From positions 67,392,420 through 67,456,419 of the forward strand of contig OW388289.1 in assembly GCA_936450465.1 (NCBI GenBank): 64,000 nucleotides of DNA. The letters are read 5' to 3'. The notes under the pieces are model-generated. The model saw nothing but the letters and a program-made list of their open reading frames with translations. It made no database searches and was not told the origin of the DNA. Shown here piece by piece: positions 1-16,300 of the stretch; position 1 is the stretch's first letter, and every line of letters begins with the position of its first letter. Source of the stretch: Gibbula magus. Its lineage: Eukaryota; Mollusca; Gastropoda; Trochida; Trochidae. The translations under genes and the position numbers were made by a program.

Positions 1-1335
1 TGTTCCTCCTCGCTGATATTAACAATATTAAGAAGTGTTGAATATCTTGTGCCCATGAATCCAACACAACATGTCTGTCCCTTGAAACATTTCCATCCTC
101 TGTCATAACCTCCATAGGGATCTTCTTTCTTCTGTCATTCCCAACGCCTACTGGTCCGATCTTTTTCCAGAATTCCCGTGATCCATTATCACACATATCC
201 TCTATCACTCTTATCATCTTGTTTCTGTGTGTACGCTTTGCTTTTTTAACTGCCTTATCAAAATCTGAACGTTTGTGTACATAGGTTGCCTTCAGACTGA
301 CCCTTCTTGGACCACGAGTTTTACACCAACTGCGTTCCGCTCTACACATATCGTTCCACATATCAGTCTCAGTCCACCAAGCCTCCTTCACTTTCCTATG
401 TTTAGAATTGCTTGAGATTAAAACACGCTTGGTTGGTAACGTAGTGTACATTTAATTTAAAACAGTTTCTTGAAAGATGTTAAAAGCACTATCTATGTCG
501 CTCTGTTCTTGCTTAGATGAGTCACGCACTGAAATGATACTGTTTATACGGGTACAATTCTCGTCAGATATAAGGAAGTCGTCAGGTACGCGTACATTAG
601 CAGTATCACACTTCAAAATAAAACCAGATCCCATATCTTCTTCTTGTACCGGGGTGTCGTAAACAGGGTAATAGTCCACACTAACTCAGAATGATCCAGC
701 TTACTCACCGCCATAGCGTCCAAAACACCCACAAGCCCCGCCTCCTCAACCAACACATTTGGTCGTACGACACGAAAATCACTAACACTATCTAAGCATT
801 CATAATTACATACACAGACATCCACCACAGATATACCTCTATTGGTTACAAAAGTAAAATCATTCACTCCCTTTCGACCATTCACAATGCACATATTGGC
901 ATTACATAAAAAATCACAAAACAAACGCCCATTATTGTTCAATGTGTTATCAATGCAGTCTCTGTCAGGTAGGAAATCAACACCTTCCATATAGTCTCTT
1001 ATATCTGCACACCTGCTGTTGAAGTCCCCGAATATATATCTGATATTTTGTGTCTGATATAAGTACACCTGAGACAGTAAGGTATCTAAAAAGTCTGACG
1101 CATCAACATGTTGAGTGGAGTTCTCAGGTGGCAGGTAACACACACAGAAGGTTGACTGACACTCAGGGATGGTCTTATGATTCAGCTGCAACCATAAAAT
1201 ACCTTCATGATTATTGTCTAAAACTATTACATCATATATATCACATATAGACGTTTTGACTAAAAAACCCACTCCGCGAGAACCACACTTGGCGTTTCTA
1301 TGCAATAGCAAACTATTGTGCCCAAACTATGTATA
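1..1335 (-). pseudogene. Decayed non-LTR (LINE) retrotransposon: endonuclease domain and EN-RT linker, cut by the window edge
   Basis: Minus-strand reading from about 1335 down to 615 gives an apurinic-type endonuclease (EEP fold) of a LINE. Visible pieces are FGHN near the start, GSRGVGFLVK, IFGDFNSR (catalytic D and N), NDFTFVTNRGISVVD (catalytic D) and DHSEL (the terminal D-H pair). The reading then shifts frame around 660-680, continues to a TAA at 452-454, and goes on in the same frame to base 1 with AWWTETDMW and FWKKIG, typical of the linker before reverse transcriptase. The RT itself would lie left of the window. A stop sits just before FGHN at about 1338, so the first part of the endonuclease is missing. 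There is no ATG at the apparent start. The frameshift, the stops and the missing 5' end make it a dead copy. The exact clade (CR1/Jockey-like) cannot be told. Confidence 0.85.
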
Positions 1336-1340
1336 AAACC

Positions 1341-4300
1341 TTGTGATGACACGCGGCTCCCACACATAGACAATTGAGGACAGACTAATTGTTGCATGAC
1401 GAGGTGCTCCCACAAAGAGACAATTGAGGACGGACTAATTGTTGCATGACGAGGTGCTCCAAAACAGAGACAATTGAGGACAGACTAATTATTGGATGAC
1501 AAGGTGCTCCCACAAAGAGACAATTGTGGACAGACTAATTATTGCATGACGAGGTGCTCCAACAAAGAGACAATTGAGGACAGACTAATGGTTGGATGAC
1601 GAGGTGCTCCCACACATAGACACTTGAGGACAGACTAATTGTTGGATGAGGAGGTGCTCCCACACATAGACACTTGAGGACAGACTAATTGTTGCATGAC
1701 GAGGAGCTCCCACACATAGACACTTGAGGACATACTAATTGTTGGATGACGAGGTGCTCCCACACATAGACACTTGAGGACAGACTAATTGTTGCATGAC
1801 AAGGTGCTCCCACACAGAGACACTTGAGGACAGACTAATTGTTGGATGACAAGGTGCTCCCACACAGAGACAATTGAGGACAGACTAATTGTTGGATGAC
1901 AAGGGGCTCCCACATAGAGACAATTGAGGACAGGCTAATTGTTGCATGACGAGGTGCTCCTACAAAGAGACATTTGAGGGCAGGCTAAATGTTGGATGAC
2001 GAGGTGCTCCAACACAGAGATAATTGAGGACAGACTAATTGATGGATGACAAGGTGCTCCCACAAAGAGACAATTGTGGACAGACTAATTGTTGCATGAC
2101 GAGGTGCTCCAACATAGAGACAATTGAGGACAGACTAATTGTTGGATGACGAGGTGCTCCCACACATAGACACTTGAGGACTGACTAATTGTTGGATGAG
2201 GAGGTGCTCCCACACATAGACACTTGAGGACAGACTAATTGTTGCATGACGAGGTGCTCCAACACATAGACACTTGAGGACAGACTAATTGTTGGATGAC
2301 GAGGTGCTCCCACACATATACACTTGAGGACAGACTAATTGTTGGATGACAAGGTGCTCCCACAAAGAGACCATTGAGGACAGACTAATTGTTGCATGAC
2401 GAGATGCTCCCACACATAGACACTTGAGGACAGACTAATTGTTGGATGACAAGGTGCTCCCAAACATAGACACTTGAGGACAGGCTAATTGTTGCATGAC
2501 GAGGTGCTCCCGCATATAGATAATTGAGGGCAGGCTAAATGTTGGATGACGACGTGCTCCAACACAGAGAAAATTGAGGACAGACTAATTGTTGGATGAC
2601 AAGGTGCTCCCACAAAGAGACAATTGAGGACAGACTAATTGTTGCATGACAAGGTGCTCCCACATAAAGACAATTGAGGACAGTGCTCCCACACAGAGAC
2701 AATTGAGGACAGACTAATTGTTGCATGACGAGGTGCTCCAACACAGAAACTTGAGGACAGACTAATTGTTGGATGACGAGGTGCTCCCACACAGAGACAA
2801 TTGAGGACAGACTAATGGTTGGATGACGAGGTGCTCCCACACAGAGACAATTGAGGATAGACTTATTGTTGGATGACGAGGTGCTCCCACACATAGACAC
2901 TTGAGCACTGACTAATTGTCGGATGAGGAGGTGCTCCCACACATAGACACTTGAGGAAGACTAATTGTTGCATGATGAGGTGCTCCCACACATAGACACT
3001 TGAGGACAGACTAATTGTTGGATGACGAGGTGCTCCCACACATATACACTTGAGGACAGACTAATTGTTGCATGACGAGGTGCTCCCACACATATACACT
3101 TGAGGACAGGCTAATTGTTGGATGACAAGGTGCTCCCACACAGAGACAATTGAGGATAGACTTGTTGTTGGATGACGAGGTGCTCCCACACAGAGACAAT
3201 TATTGAGGACAGACTAATTGTTGGATGACAATGTGCTCCCACAAAGAGACACTTTACGACAGACTAATGGTTGAATGACGAGGTGCTCCCACACAGAGAC
3301 AATTGAGGATAGACTTATTGTTGGATGACAAGGTGCTCCGACACAGTGACAATTTAGGACAGACTAATGGTTGGATGACGAGGTGCTCCCACACAGAGAC
3401 AACTGAGGACAGACTTATTGTTGGATGACAAGTTGCTCCAACACAGAGACAATTGAGGGCAGGCTAAATGTCGATGACGAGGTGCTCCCACAAAGAGACA
3501 ATTGAGGACAGGCTAAATGTTGGATGACAAGGTGCTCCCACACATAGACACTTGAGGAAATATTTATTGTTGGATGACAATGTGCTCCCACAAAGAGACA
3601 CTTTAGGACAGACTAAATGTTTGATGACGAGGTGCTCCCACACAGAGACAATTGAGGACAGACTAATTGATGGATTACAAGGTGCTCCCACAAAGAGACA
3701 ATTGTGGACAGACTAATTGTTGCATGACGAGGTGCTCCAACATAAAGACAATTGAGGACAGACTCATTGTTGGATGACGAGGTGCTCCCACACATAGACA
3801 CATGAGGACTGACTAATTGTCGGATGAGGAGGTGCTCCCACACATAGACACTTGAGGACAGACTAATTGTTGGATGACGAGGTGCTCCCACACATATACA
3901 CTTAAGGACAGACTAATTGTTGCATGACGAGGTGCTCCCACACATAGACACTTGAGGACAGACTAATTGTTGGATGACAAGGTGCTCCCACACATAGACA
4001 CTTGAGGACAGACTAATTGTTGGATGACAAGGTGCTCCCACACAGAGACAATTGAGGACCGACTAAGTGTTGCATGACAAGGTGCTCCCACACAGAGACA
4101 CTTGAGGACAGACTAATTGTTGGATGACGAGGTGCTCCCACACATATACACTTGAGGACAGACTAATTGTTGCATGACGAGGTGCTCCCACACATAGACA
4201 CTTGAGGACAGACTCATTGTTGGATGACAAGGTGCTCCCACACATAGACACTTGAGGACAGACTAATTGTTGGATGACAAGGTGCTCCCACACAGAGACA

Positions 4301-7300
4301 ATTGAGGACCGACTAAGTGTTGCATGACAAGGTGCTCCCACACAGAGACAATTGAGGACAGGCTAATTGTTGCATGACGAGGTGCTCCCACAAAGAGACA
4401 TTTGAGGGCAGGCTAAATGTTGGATGACGAGGTGCTCGAACACAGAGATAATTGAGGACAGACTAATTGATGGATGACAAGGTGCTCCCACAAAGAGACA
4501 ATTGTGGACAGACTAATTGTTGCATGACGAGGTGCTCCAGCATAGAGAGAATTGAGGACAGACTAATTGTTGCATGACGTGGCGCTCCCACACAGAGACA
4601 ATTGAGGACAGACTAATTGATGGATTACAAGGTGCTCCCACAAAGAGATAATTGAGGACAGACTAATTGATGGATGACAAGGTGCTCCCACAAAAATACA
4701 ATTGTGGACAGACTAATTGTTGCATGACGAGGTGCTCCAGCATAGAGACAATTGAGGACAGACTAATTGTTGCATGACGTGGCGCTCCCACACAGAGACA
4801 ATTGAGGACAGACTAATTGATGGATTACAAGGTGCTCCCACAAAGAGACAATTGTGGACAGACTATTTGTTGCATGACGAGGTGCTCCAACATAGAGACA
4901 ATTGAGGACAGACTCATTGTTGGATGACGAGGTGCTCCCACACATAGACACTTGAGGACTGACTAATTGTCGGATGAGGAGGTGCTCCCACACATAAACA
5001 CTTGAGGACATACTAATTGTTGCATGATGAGGTGCTCCCACACATAGACACTTGAGGACAGACTAATTGTTGGATGACGAGGTGCTCCCACACATATACA
5101 CTTGAGGACAGACTAATTGTTGCATGACGAGGTGCTCCCACACATAGACACTTGAGGACAGGCTAATTGTTGCATGACAAGGTGCTCCCACACAGAGACA
5201 CTTGAGGACAGACTAATTGTTGGATGACGAGGTGCTCCCACACATATACACTTGAGGACAGACTAATTGTTGGATGACAAGGTGCTCCCACACATAGACA
5301 CTTGAGGACAGGCTAATTGTTGCATGACAAGGTGCTCCCACACAGAGACACTTGAGGACAGACTAATTGCTGGATGACAAGGTGCTCCCACACAGAGACA
5401 ATTGAGGACAGACTAATTGTTGGAAGACAAGGGCCTCCCACACAGAGACAATTGAGGACAGGCTAATTGTTGGATGACGAGGTGCTCCCACAAAGAGAAA
5501 TTTGAGGGCAGGCTAAATGTTGGATGACGAGGTGCTCCCACACAGCGACACTTGAGGACAGGCTAATTGTTGGATGACGAGGTGCTCCCACAAAGAGACA
5601 TTTGAGGGCAGGCTAAATGTTGGATGACGAGGTGCTCCAACACAGAAATAATTGAGGACAGACTGATTGATGGATGACAAGGTGCTCCCACAAAGAGACA
5701 ATTGTGGACATACTAATTGTTGCATGACGAGGTGCTCCAGCATAGAGACAATTGAGGACAGACTAATTGTTGGATGAGGAGGTGCTCCCACACATAGACA
5801 CTTGAGGACAGACTAATTGTTGCATGACGAGGTGCTCCCACACATAGACACTTGAAGACAGTCTAATTGTTGCATGACGAGGTGCTCCCGCATATAGATA
5901 ATTGAGGGCTGGCTAAATGTTGGATGACGACGTGCTCCAACACAGAGACAATTGAGGACAAACTAATTGTTGGATGACAAGGTGCTCCCACAAAGAGACA
6001 ATTGAGGACAGACTAATTGGTGCATGACGAGGTGCTCCCACACATAGACACTTGAAGACAGTCTAATTGTTGCATGACGAGGTGCTCCCGCATATAGATA
6101 ATTGAGGGCAGGCTAAATGTTGGATGACGACGTGCTCCAACACAGAGACAATTGAGGACAGACTAATTGTTGGATGACAAGGTGCTCCCACAAAGAGACA
6201 ATTGAGGACAGACTAATTGGTGCATGACAAGGTGCTCCCACACAGAGACAATTGAGGACAGTGCTCCCACACAGAGACAATTGAGGACAGACTAATTGTT
6301 GCATGACGAGGTGCTCCAACACAGAAACTTGAGGACAGACTAATTGTTGGATGACGAGGTGCTCCCACACATATACACTTGAGGACAGACTAATTGTTGC
6401 ATGACGAGGTGCTCCCACACATAGACACTTGAGGACAGACTAATTGTTGGATGACGAGGTGCTCCCACACATATACACTTGAGGAAAGACTAATTGTTGC
6501 ATGACGAGGTGCTCCCACACATAGACACTTGAGGACAGACTAATTGTTGGATGACAAGGTGCTCCCACACATAGACACTTGAGGACAGGCTAATTGTTGC
6601 ATGACAAGGTGCTCCCACACAGAGACACTTGAGGACAGACTAATTGCTGGATGACAAGGTGCTCCCACACAGAGACAATTGAGGACCGACTAAGTGTTGC
6701 ATGACAAGGTGCTCCCACACAGAGACAATTGAGGACAGACTAATTGTTGGAAGACAAGGGGCTCCCACACAGAGACAATTGAGGACAGGCTAATTGTTGG
6801 ATGACGAGGTGCTCCCACAAAGAGAAATTTGATGGCAGGCTAAATGTTGGATGACGAGGTGCTCCAACACAGAAATAATTGAGGACAGACTGATTGATGG
6901 ATGACAAGGTGCTCCCACAAAGAGACAATTGTGGACAGACTAATTGTTGCATGACGAGGTGCTCCAGCATAGAGACAATTGAGGACAGACTTATTGTTGG
7001 ATGACGAGGTGCTCCCATACATAGACACTTGAGGACTGACTAATTGTTGGATGAGGAGGTGCTCCCACACATAGACACTTGAAGACAGTCTAATTGTTGC
7101 ATGACGAGGTGCTCCCGCATATAGATAATTGAGGGCAGGCTAAATGTTGGATGACGACGTGCTCCAACACAGAGACAATTGAGGACAAACTAATTGTTGG
7201 ATGACAAGGTGCTCCCACAAAGAGACAATTGAGGACAGACTAATTGGTGCATGACAAGGTGCTCCCACTCAGAGACAATTGAGGACAGTGCTCCCACACA

Positions 7301-10300
7301 GAGACAATTGAGGACAGACTAATTGTTGCATGACGAGGTGCTCCAACACAGAAACTTGAGGACAGACTAATTGTTGGATAACGAGGTGCTCCCACACAGA
7401 GACAGTTGAGGACAGACAAATTGTTGGATGACAAGGTGCTCCCACACAGAGACACTTGAGGACAGAATAATTGTTGGATGACAAGGTGCTCCCACACATA
7501 GACACTTGAGGACAGACTAATTGTTGGATGACAAGGTGCTCCCACACAGAGACAAATGAGGACAGACTAATTGTTGCATGACGAGGTGCTCCAACATAGA
7601 GACAATTGAGGACAGACTCATTGTTGGATGACGAGGTGCTCCCACACATAGAAACTTGAGGACTGACTAATTGTCGGATGAGGAGGTGCTCCCACACATA
7701 GACACTTGAGGACAGACTAATTGTTGCATGATGAGGTGCTCCCACACATAGACACTTGAGGACAGACTAATTGTTGGATGACAAGGTGCTCCCACACATA
7801 GACACTTGAGGACAGACTAATTGTTGCATGACGAGGTGCTCCCACACATAGACACTTGAGGACAGACTAATTGTTGAATGACAAGGTGCTCCCACACAGA
7901 GACAATTGAGGACCGACTAAGTGTTGCATGACAAGGTGCTCCCACACAGAGACAATTGAGGACAGACTAATTGTTGGAAGACAAGGGGCTCCCACACAGA
8001 GAAAATTGAGGACAGGCTAATTGTTGGATGACGAGGTGCTCCCACAAAGAGACATTTGAGGGCAGGCTAAATGTTGGATGACGAGGTGCTCCAACACAGA
8101 AATAATTGAGGACAGACTGATTGATGGATGACAAGGTGCTCCCACAAAGAGACAATTGTGGACAGACTAATTGTTGCATGACGAGGTGCTCCAGCATAGA
8201 GACAATTGAGGACAGACTAATTGTTGGATGACGAGGTGCTCCCATACATAGACTATTGAGGACTGACTAATTGTTGGATGAGGAGGTGCTCCCACACATA
8301 GACACTTGAGGACAGACTAATTGTTGCATGACGAGGTGCTCCCACACATAGACACTTGAAGACAGTCTAATTGTTGCATGACGAGGTGCTCCCGCATATA
8401 GATAATTGAGGGCAGGCTAAATGTTGGATGACGACGTGCTCCAACACAGAGACAATTGAGGACAGACTAATTGTTGGATGACAAGGTGCTCCCACACAGA
8501 GACAATTGAGGACAGTGTTCCCACACAGAGACAATTGAGGACAGACTAATTGTTGCATGACGAGGTGCTCCAACACAGAAACTTGAGGACAGACTAATTG
8601 TTGGATAACGAGGTGCTCCCACACAGAGACAGTTGAGGACAGACAAATTGTTGGATGACAAGGTGCTCCCACACAGAGACACTTGAGGACAGACTAATTG
8701 TTGGATGACAAGGTGCTCCCACACATAGACACTTGAGGACAGACTAATTGTTGGATGACAAGGTGCTCCTACACAGAGACAAATGAGGACTTATTGTTGC
8801 ATGACGTGGCGCTCCCACACAGAGACAATTGAGGACAGACTAATTGATGGATGACAAGGTGCTCCCACAAAGAGACAATTGTGGACAGACTAATTGTTGC
8901 ATGACGAGGTGCTCAAGCATAGAGACAATTGAGGACAGACTTATTGTTGCATGACGTGGAGCTCCCACACAGAGACAATTGAGGACAGACTAATTGATGG
9001 ATTACAAGGTGCTCCCACAAAGAGACAATTGTGGACAGACTAATTGTTGCATGACGAGGTGCTCCAACATAGAGACACTTGAGGACAGGCTAATTGTTGC
9101 ATGACGAGGTGCTCCAACACAGAAACTTGAGGACAGACTAATTGTTGGATAACGAGGTGCTCCCACACAGAGACAGTTGAGGACAGACAAATTGTTGGAT
9201 GACAAGGTGCTCCCACACAGAGACACTTGAGGACAGACTAATTGTTGGATGACAAGGTGCTCCCACACATAGACACTTGAGGACAGACTAATTGTTGGAT
9301 GACAAGGTGCTCCCACACAGAGACAAATGAGGACTTATTGTTGCATGACGTGGCGCTCCAACACAGAAATAATTGAGGACAGACTGATTGATGGATGACA
9401 AGGTGCTCCCACAAAGAGACAATTGTGGACAGACTAAGTGTTGCATGACGAGGTGCTCCAACATAGAGACAATTGAGGACAGACTCATTGTTGGATGACG
9501 AGGTGCTCCCACACATAGACACTTGAGGACTGACTAATTGTCGGATGAGGAGGTGCTCCAACACATAGACACTTGAGGACAGACTAATTGTTGCATGATG
9601 AGGTGCTCCCACACATAGACACTTGAGGACAGACTAATTGTTGGATGACAAGGTGCTCCCACACATAGACACTTGAGGACAGACTAATTGTTGCATGACG
9701 AGGTGCTCCCACACATAGACACTTGAGGACAGACTAATTGTTGGATGACAAGGTGCTCCCACACATAGACACTTGAGGACAGGCTAATTGTTGCATGACA
9801 AGGTGCTCCCACACAGAGACACTTGAGGACAGACTAATTGTTGGATGACAAGGTGCTCCCACACAGTGAAAATTGAGGACAGGCTAATTGTTGGATGACG
9901 AGGTGCTCCCACAAAGAGACATTTGAGGGCAGGCTACATGTTGGATGACGAGGTGCTCCAACACAGAAATAATTGAGGACAGACTGATTGATGGATGACA
10001 AGGTGCTCCCACAAAGAGACAATTGTGGACAGACTAATTGTTGCATGACGAGGTGCTCCAGCATAGAGACAATTGAGGACAGACTAATTGTTGGATGACG
10101 AGGTGCTCCCATACATAGACTATTGAGGACTGACTAATTGTTTGATGAGGAGGTGCTCCGTCACATAGACACTTGAGGACAGACTAATTGTTGCATGACG
10201 AGGTGCTCCCGCATATAGATAATTGAGGGCAGGCTAAATGTTGGATGACGACGTGCTCCAACACAGAGACAATTGAGGACAGACTAATTGTTGGATGACA

Positions 10301-13300
10301 AGGTGCTCCCACAAAGAGACAATTGAGGACAGACTAATTGGTGCATGACAAGGTGCTCCCACACAGAGACAATTGAGGACAGTGTTCCCACACAGAGACA
10401 ATTGAGGACAGACTAATTGTTGCATGATGAGGTGCTCCCACACATAGACACTTGAGGACAGACTAATTGTTGGATGACAAGGTGCTCCCACACATAGACA
10501 CTTGAGGACAGACTAATTGTTGGATGACGACGTGCTCCAACACAGAGACAATTGAGGACAGACTAATTGTTGGATGACAAGGTGCTCCCACAAAGAGACA
10601 ATTGAGGACAGACTAATTGGTGCATGACAAGGTGCTCCCACACAGAGACAATTGAGGACAGTGTTCCCACACAGAGACAATTGAGGACAGACTAATTGTT
10701 GCATGAAGAGGTGCTCCAACACAGAAACTTGAGGACAGACTAATTGTTGGATGACGAGGTGCTCCCACACATAGACACTTGAGGACTGACTAATTGTCGG
10801 ATGAGGAGGTGCTCCCACACATAGACACTTGAGGACAGACTAATTGTTGCATGATGAGGTGCTCCCACACATAGACACTTGAGGACAGACTAATTGTTGG
10901 ATGACGAGGTGCTCCCACACAGAGACAATTGAGGACCGACTTAGTGTTGCATGACAAGGTGCTCCCACACAGAGACAATTGAGGACAGACTAATTGTTTG
11001 AAGACAAGGGGCTCCCACACAGAGACAATTGAGGACAGGCTAATTGTTGCATGACGAGGTGCTCCCACAAAGAGACATTTGAGGGCAGGCTAAATGTTGG
11101 ATGACGAGGTGCTCCAACACAGAAATAATTGAGGACAGACTAATTGATGGATGACAAGGTGCTCCCACAAAGAGACAATTTTGGACAGACTAATTGTTGC
11201 ATGACGAGGTGCTCAAGCATAGAGACAATTGAGGACAGACTTATTGTTGCATGACGTGGCGCTCCCACACAGAGACAATTGAGGACAGACTAATTGATGG
11301 ATTACAAGGTGCTCCCACAAAGAGACAATTGTGGACAGACTATTTGTTGCATGACGAGGTGCTCCAACATAGAGACAATTGAGGACAGACTCATTTTTGG
11401 ATGACGAGATGCTCCCACACATAGACACTTGAGGACTGACTAATTGTCGGATGAGGAGGTGCTCCCACACATAGACACTTGAGGACAGACTAATTGTTGC
11501 ATGACGAGGTGCTCCCACACACTTGAGGACAGACTAATTGTTGCATGACGAGGTGCTCCAGCATAGAGACAATTGAGGACAGACTAATTGTTGGATGACG
11601 AGGTGCTCCCATACATAGACTATTGAGGACTGACTAATTGTTGGATGAGGAGGTGCTCCCACCCATAGACACTTGAGGACAGACTAATTGTTGCATGACG
11701 AGGTGCTCCCACACATAGACACTTGAAGACAGGCTAATTGTTGCATGACGAGGTGCTCCCGCATATAGATAATTGAGGGCAGGCTAAATGTTGGATGACG
11801 ACGTGCTCCAACACAGAGACAATTGAGGACAGACTAATTGTTGGATGACAAGGTGCTCCCACAAAGAGACAATTGAGGACAGACTAATTGGTGCATGACA
11901 AGGTGCTCCCACACAGAGACAATTGAGGACAGTGCTCCCACACAGAGACAATTGAGGACCGACTAAGTGTTGCATGACAAGGTGCTCCCACACAGAGACA
12001 ATTGAGGACAGACTAATTGTTGGAAGACAAGGGGCTCCCACACAGAGACAATTGAGGACAGGCTAATTGTTGCATGACGAGGTGCTCCCACAAAGAGACA
12101 TTTGAGGGCAGGCTAAATGTTGGATGACGAGGTGCTCCAACACAGAGATAATTGAGGACAGACTAATTGATGGATGACAAGGTGCTCTCACAAAGAGACA
12201 ATTGTGGACAGACTAATTGTTGCATGACGAGGTGCTCCAGCATAGAGACAATTGAGGACAGACTTATTGTTGCATGACGTGGCGCTCCCACACAGAGCCA
12301 ATTGAGGACAGACTAATTGATGGATTACAAGGTGCTCCCACAAAGAGACAATTGTGGACAGACTATTTGTTGCATGACGAGGTGCTCCAACATAGAGACA
12401 ATTGAGGGCAGACTCATTGTTGGATGACGAGGTTCTCCCACACATAGACACTTGAGGACTGACTAATTGTCGGATGAGGAGGTGCTCCCACACATAGACA
12501 CTTGAGGACAGACTAATTGTTGCATGATGAGGTGCTCCCACACATAGACACTTGAGGACAGACTAATTGTTGGATGACGAGGTGCTCCCACACATATACA
12601 CTTGAGGACAGACTAATTGTTGCATGACGAGGTGCTCCCACACATAGACACTTGAGGACAGACTAATTGTTGGATGGCAAGTTGCTCCCACACATAGACA
12701 CTTGAGGACAGGCTAATTGTTGCATGACAAGGTGCTCCCACACAGAGACACTTGAGGACAGACTAATTGTTGGATGACAAGGTGCTCCCACACAGAGACA
12801 ATTGAGGACCGACTAAGTGTTGCATGACAAGGTGCTCCCACACAGAGACAATTGAGGACAGACTAATTGTTGGAAGACAAGGGGCTCCCACACAGAGAAA
12901 ATTGAGGACAGGCTAATTGTTGGATGACGAGGTGCTCCCACAAAGAGACATTTGAGGGCAGGCTAAATGTTGGATGACGAGGTGCTCCAACACAGAAATA
13001 ATTGAGGACAGACTGATTGATGGATGACAAGGTGCTCCCACACAGAGACAATTTTGGACAGACTAATTGTTGCATGACGAGGTGCTCCAGCATAGAGACA
13101 ATTGAGGACAGACTAATTGTTGGATGACGAGGTGCTCCCATACATAGACACTTGAGGACTGACTAATTGATGGATTACAAAGTGCTCCCACAAAGAGACA
13201 CTTGTGGACAGACTAATTGTTGCATGACGAGGTGCTCCAGCATAGAGACAATTGAGGACAGACTAATTGTTGGATGACGAGGTGCTCCTATACATAGACA

Positions 13301-16300
13301 CTTGAGGACTGACTAATTTTTGGATGAGGAGGTGCTCCCACACATAGACACTTGAGGACAGACTAATTGTTGCATGACGAGGTGCTCCCACACATAGACT
13401 CTTGAAGACAGGCTAATTGTTGCATGACGAGGTGCTCCCGCATATAGATAATTGAGGGCAGGCTAAATGTTGGATGACGACGTGCTCCAACACAGAGACA
13501 ATTGAGGACAGACTAATTGTTGGATGACAAGGTGCTCCCACAAAGAGACAATTGAGGACAGACTAATTGGTGCATGACAAGGTGCTCCCACACAGAGACA
13601 ATTGAGGACAGTGCTCCCACACAGAGACAATTGAGGACAGACTAATTGTTGCATGACGAGGTGCTCCAACACAGAAACTTGAGGACAGACTAATTGTTGG
13701 ATAACGAGGTGCTCCCACACAGAGACAGTTGAGGACAGACAAATTGTTGGATGACAAGGTGCTCCCACACAGAGACACTTGAGGACAGACTAATTGTTGG
13801 ATGACAAGGTGCTCCCACACATAGACACTTGAGGACAGACTAATTGTTGGATGACAAGGTGCTCCCACACAGAGACAATTGAGGACCGACTAAGTGTTGC
13901 ATGACAAGGTGCTCCCACACAGAGACAATTGAGGACAGACTAATTGTTGGAAGACAAGAGGCTCCCACACAGAGACAATTGAGGACAGGCTAATTGTTGC
14001 ATGACGAGGTGCTCCCACAAAGAGACATTTGAGGGCAGGCTAAATGTTGGATGACGAGGTGCTCCAACACAGAGATAATTGAGGACAGACTAATTGATGG
14101 ATGACAAGGTGCTCCCACAAAGAGACAATTGTGGACAGACTAATTGTTGCATGACGAGGTGCTACAGCATAGAGACAATTGAGGACAGACTTATTGTTGT
14201 ATGACGTGGCGCTCCCACACAGAGACAATTGATGACAGACTAATTGATGGATTACAAGGTGCTCCCACAAAGAGACAATTGTGGACAGACTATTTGTTGC
14301 ATGACGAGGTGCTCCAACATAGAGACAATTGAGGACAGACTCATTGTTGGATGACGAGGTTCTCCCACACATAGACACTTGAGGACTGACTAATTGTCGG
14401 ATGAGGAGGTGCTCCCACACATAGACACTTGAGGACAGACTAATTGTTGCATGATGAGGTGCTCCCACACATAGACACTTGAGGACAGACTAATTGTTGG
14501 ATGACGAGGTGCTCCCACACATATACACTTGAGGACAGATTAATTGTTGCATGACGAGGTGCTCCCACACATAGACACTTGAGGACAGACTAATTGTTGG
14601 ATGACAAGGTGCTCCCACACAGAGACACTTGAGGACAGACTAATTGTTGGATGACAAGGTGCTCCCACACAGAGACAATTGAGGACCGACTAAGTGTTGC
14701 ATGACAAGGTGCTCCCACACAGAGACAATTGAGGACAGACTAATTGTTGGAAGACAAGGGGCTCCCACACAGAGACAATTGAGGACAGGCTAATTGTTGG
14801 ATGACGAGGTGCTCCCACAAAGAGACATTTGAGGGCAGGCTAAATGTTGGATGACGAGGTGCTCCAACACAGAAATAATTGAGGACAGACTGATTGATGG
14901 ATGACAAGGTGCTCCCACACAGAGACAATTGTGGACAGACTAATTGTTGCATGACGAGGTGCTCCAGCATAGAGACAATTGAGGACAGACTAATTGTTTG
15001 ATGACGAGGTGCTCCCATACATAGACACTTGAGGACTGACTAAGTGTTGCATGACGAGGTGCTCCCACAAAGAGACATTTGAGGGCAGGCTAAATGTTGG
15101 ATGACGAGGTGCTCCAACACAGAGATAATTGAGGACAGACTAATTGATGGATGAGAAGGTGCTCCCACAAAGAGACAATTGTGGACAGACTAATTGTTGC
15201 ATGACGAGGTACTCAAGCATAGAGACAATTGAGGACAGACTTATTGTTGCATGACGTGGCGCTCCCACACAGAGACAATTGTGGACAGACTTATTGTTGC
15301 ATGACGAGGTACTCAAGCATAGAGACAATTGAGGACAGACTAATTGTTGCATTACGAGGTACTCAAGCATAGAGACAATTGAGGACAGACTTATTGTTGC
15401 ATGACGTGGTGCTCCCACACAGAGACAATTGAGGACAGACTAATTGATGGATTACAAGGTGCTCCCACAAAGAGACAATTGAGGACAGAATCAGTGTTGG
15501 ATGACGATCTGCTCCCACACATAGACACTTGAGGACTGACTAATTGTCGGATGAGGAGGTGCTCAAACACATAGACACTTGAGGACAGACTAATTGTTGC
15601 ATGATGAGGTGCTCCCACACATATACACTTGAGGACAGACTAATTGTTGCATGACGAGGTGCTCCCACACATAGACACTTGAGGACAGACTAATTGTTGG
15701 ATGACAAGGTGCTCCCACACATAGACACTTGAGGACAGGCTAATTGTTGCATGACAAGGTGCTCCCACACAGAGACACTTGAGGACAGACTAATTGTTGG
15801 ATGACAAGGTGCTCCCACACAGAGACAATTGAGGACCGACTAAGTGTTGCATGACAAGGTGCTCCCACACAGAGACAATTGAGGACAGACTAATTGTTGG
15901 AAGACAAGGGGCTCCCACACAGAGACAATTGAGGACAGGCTAATTGTTGGATGACGAGGTGCTCCCACAAAGAGACAATTGAGGACAGGCTAATTGTTGC
16001 ATGACAAGGTGCTCCCACACAGAGACAATTGAGGACAGACTTATTGTTGGAAGACAAGGGGCTCCCACACAGTGACAATTGAGGACAGGCTAATTGTTGG
16101 ATGACGAGGTGCTCCCACAAAGAGACATTTGAGGGCAGGCTAAATGTTGGATGACGAGGTGCTCCAACACAGAAATAATTGAGGACAGACTGATTGATGG
16201 ATGACAAGGTGCTCCCACAAAGAGACAATTGTGGACAGACTAATTGTTGCATGACGAGGTGCTCCAGCTTGGAGACAATTGAGGACAGACTAATTGTTGG

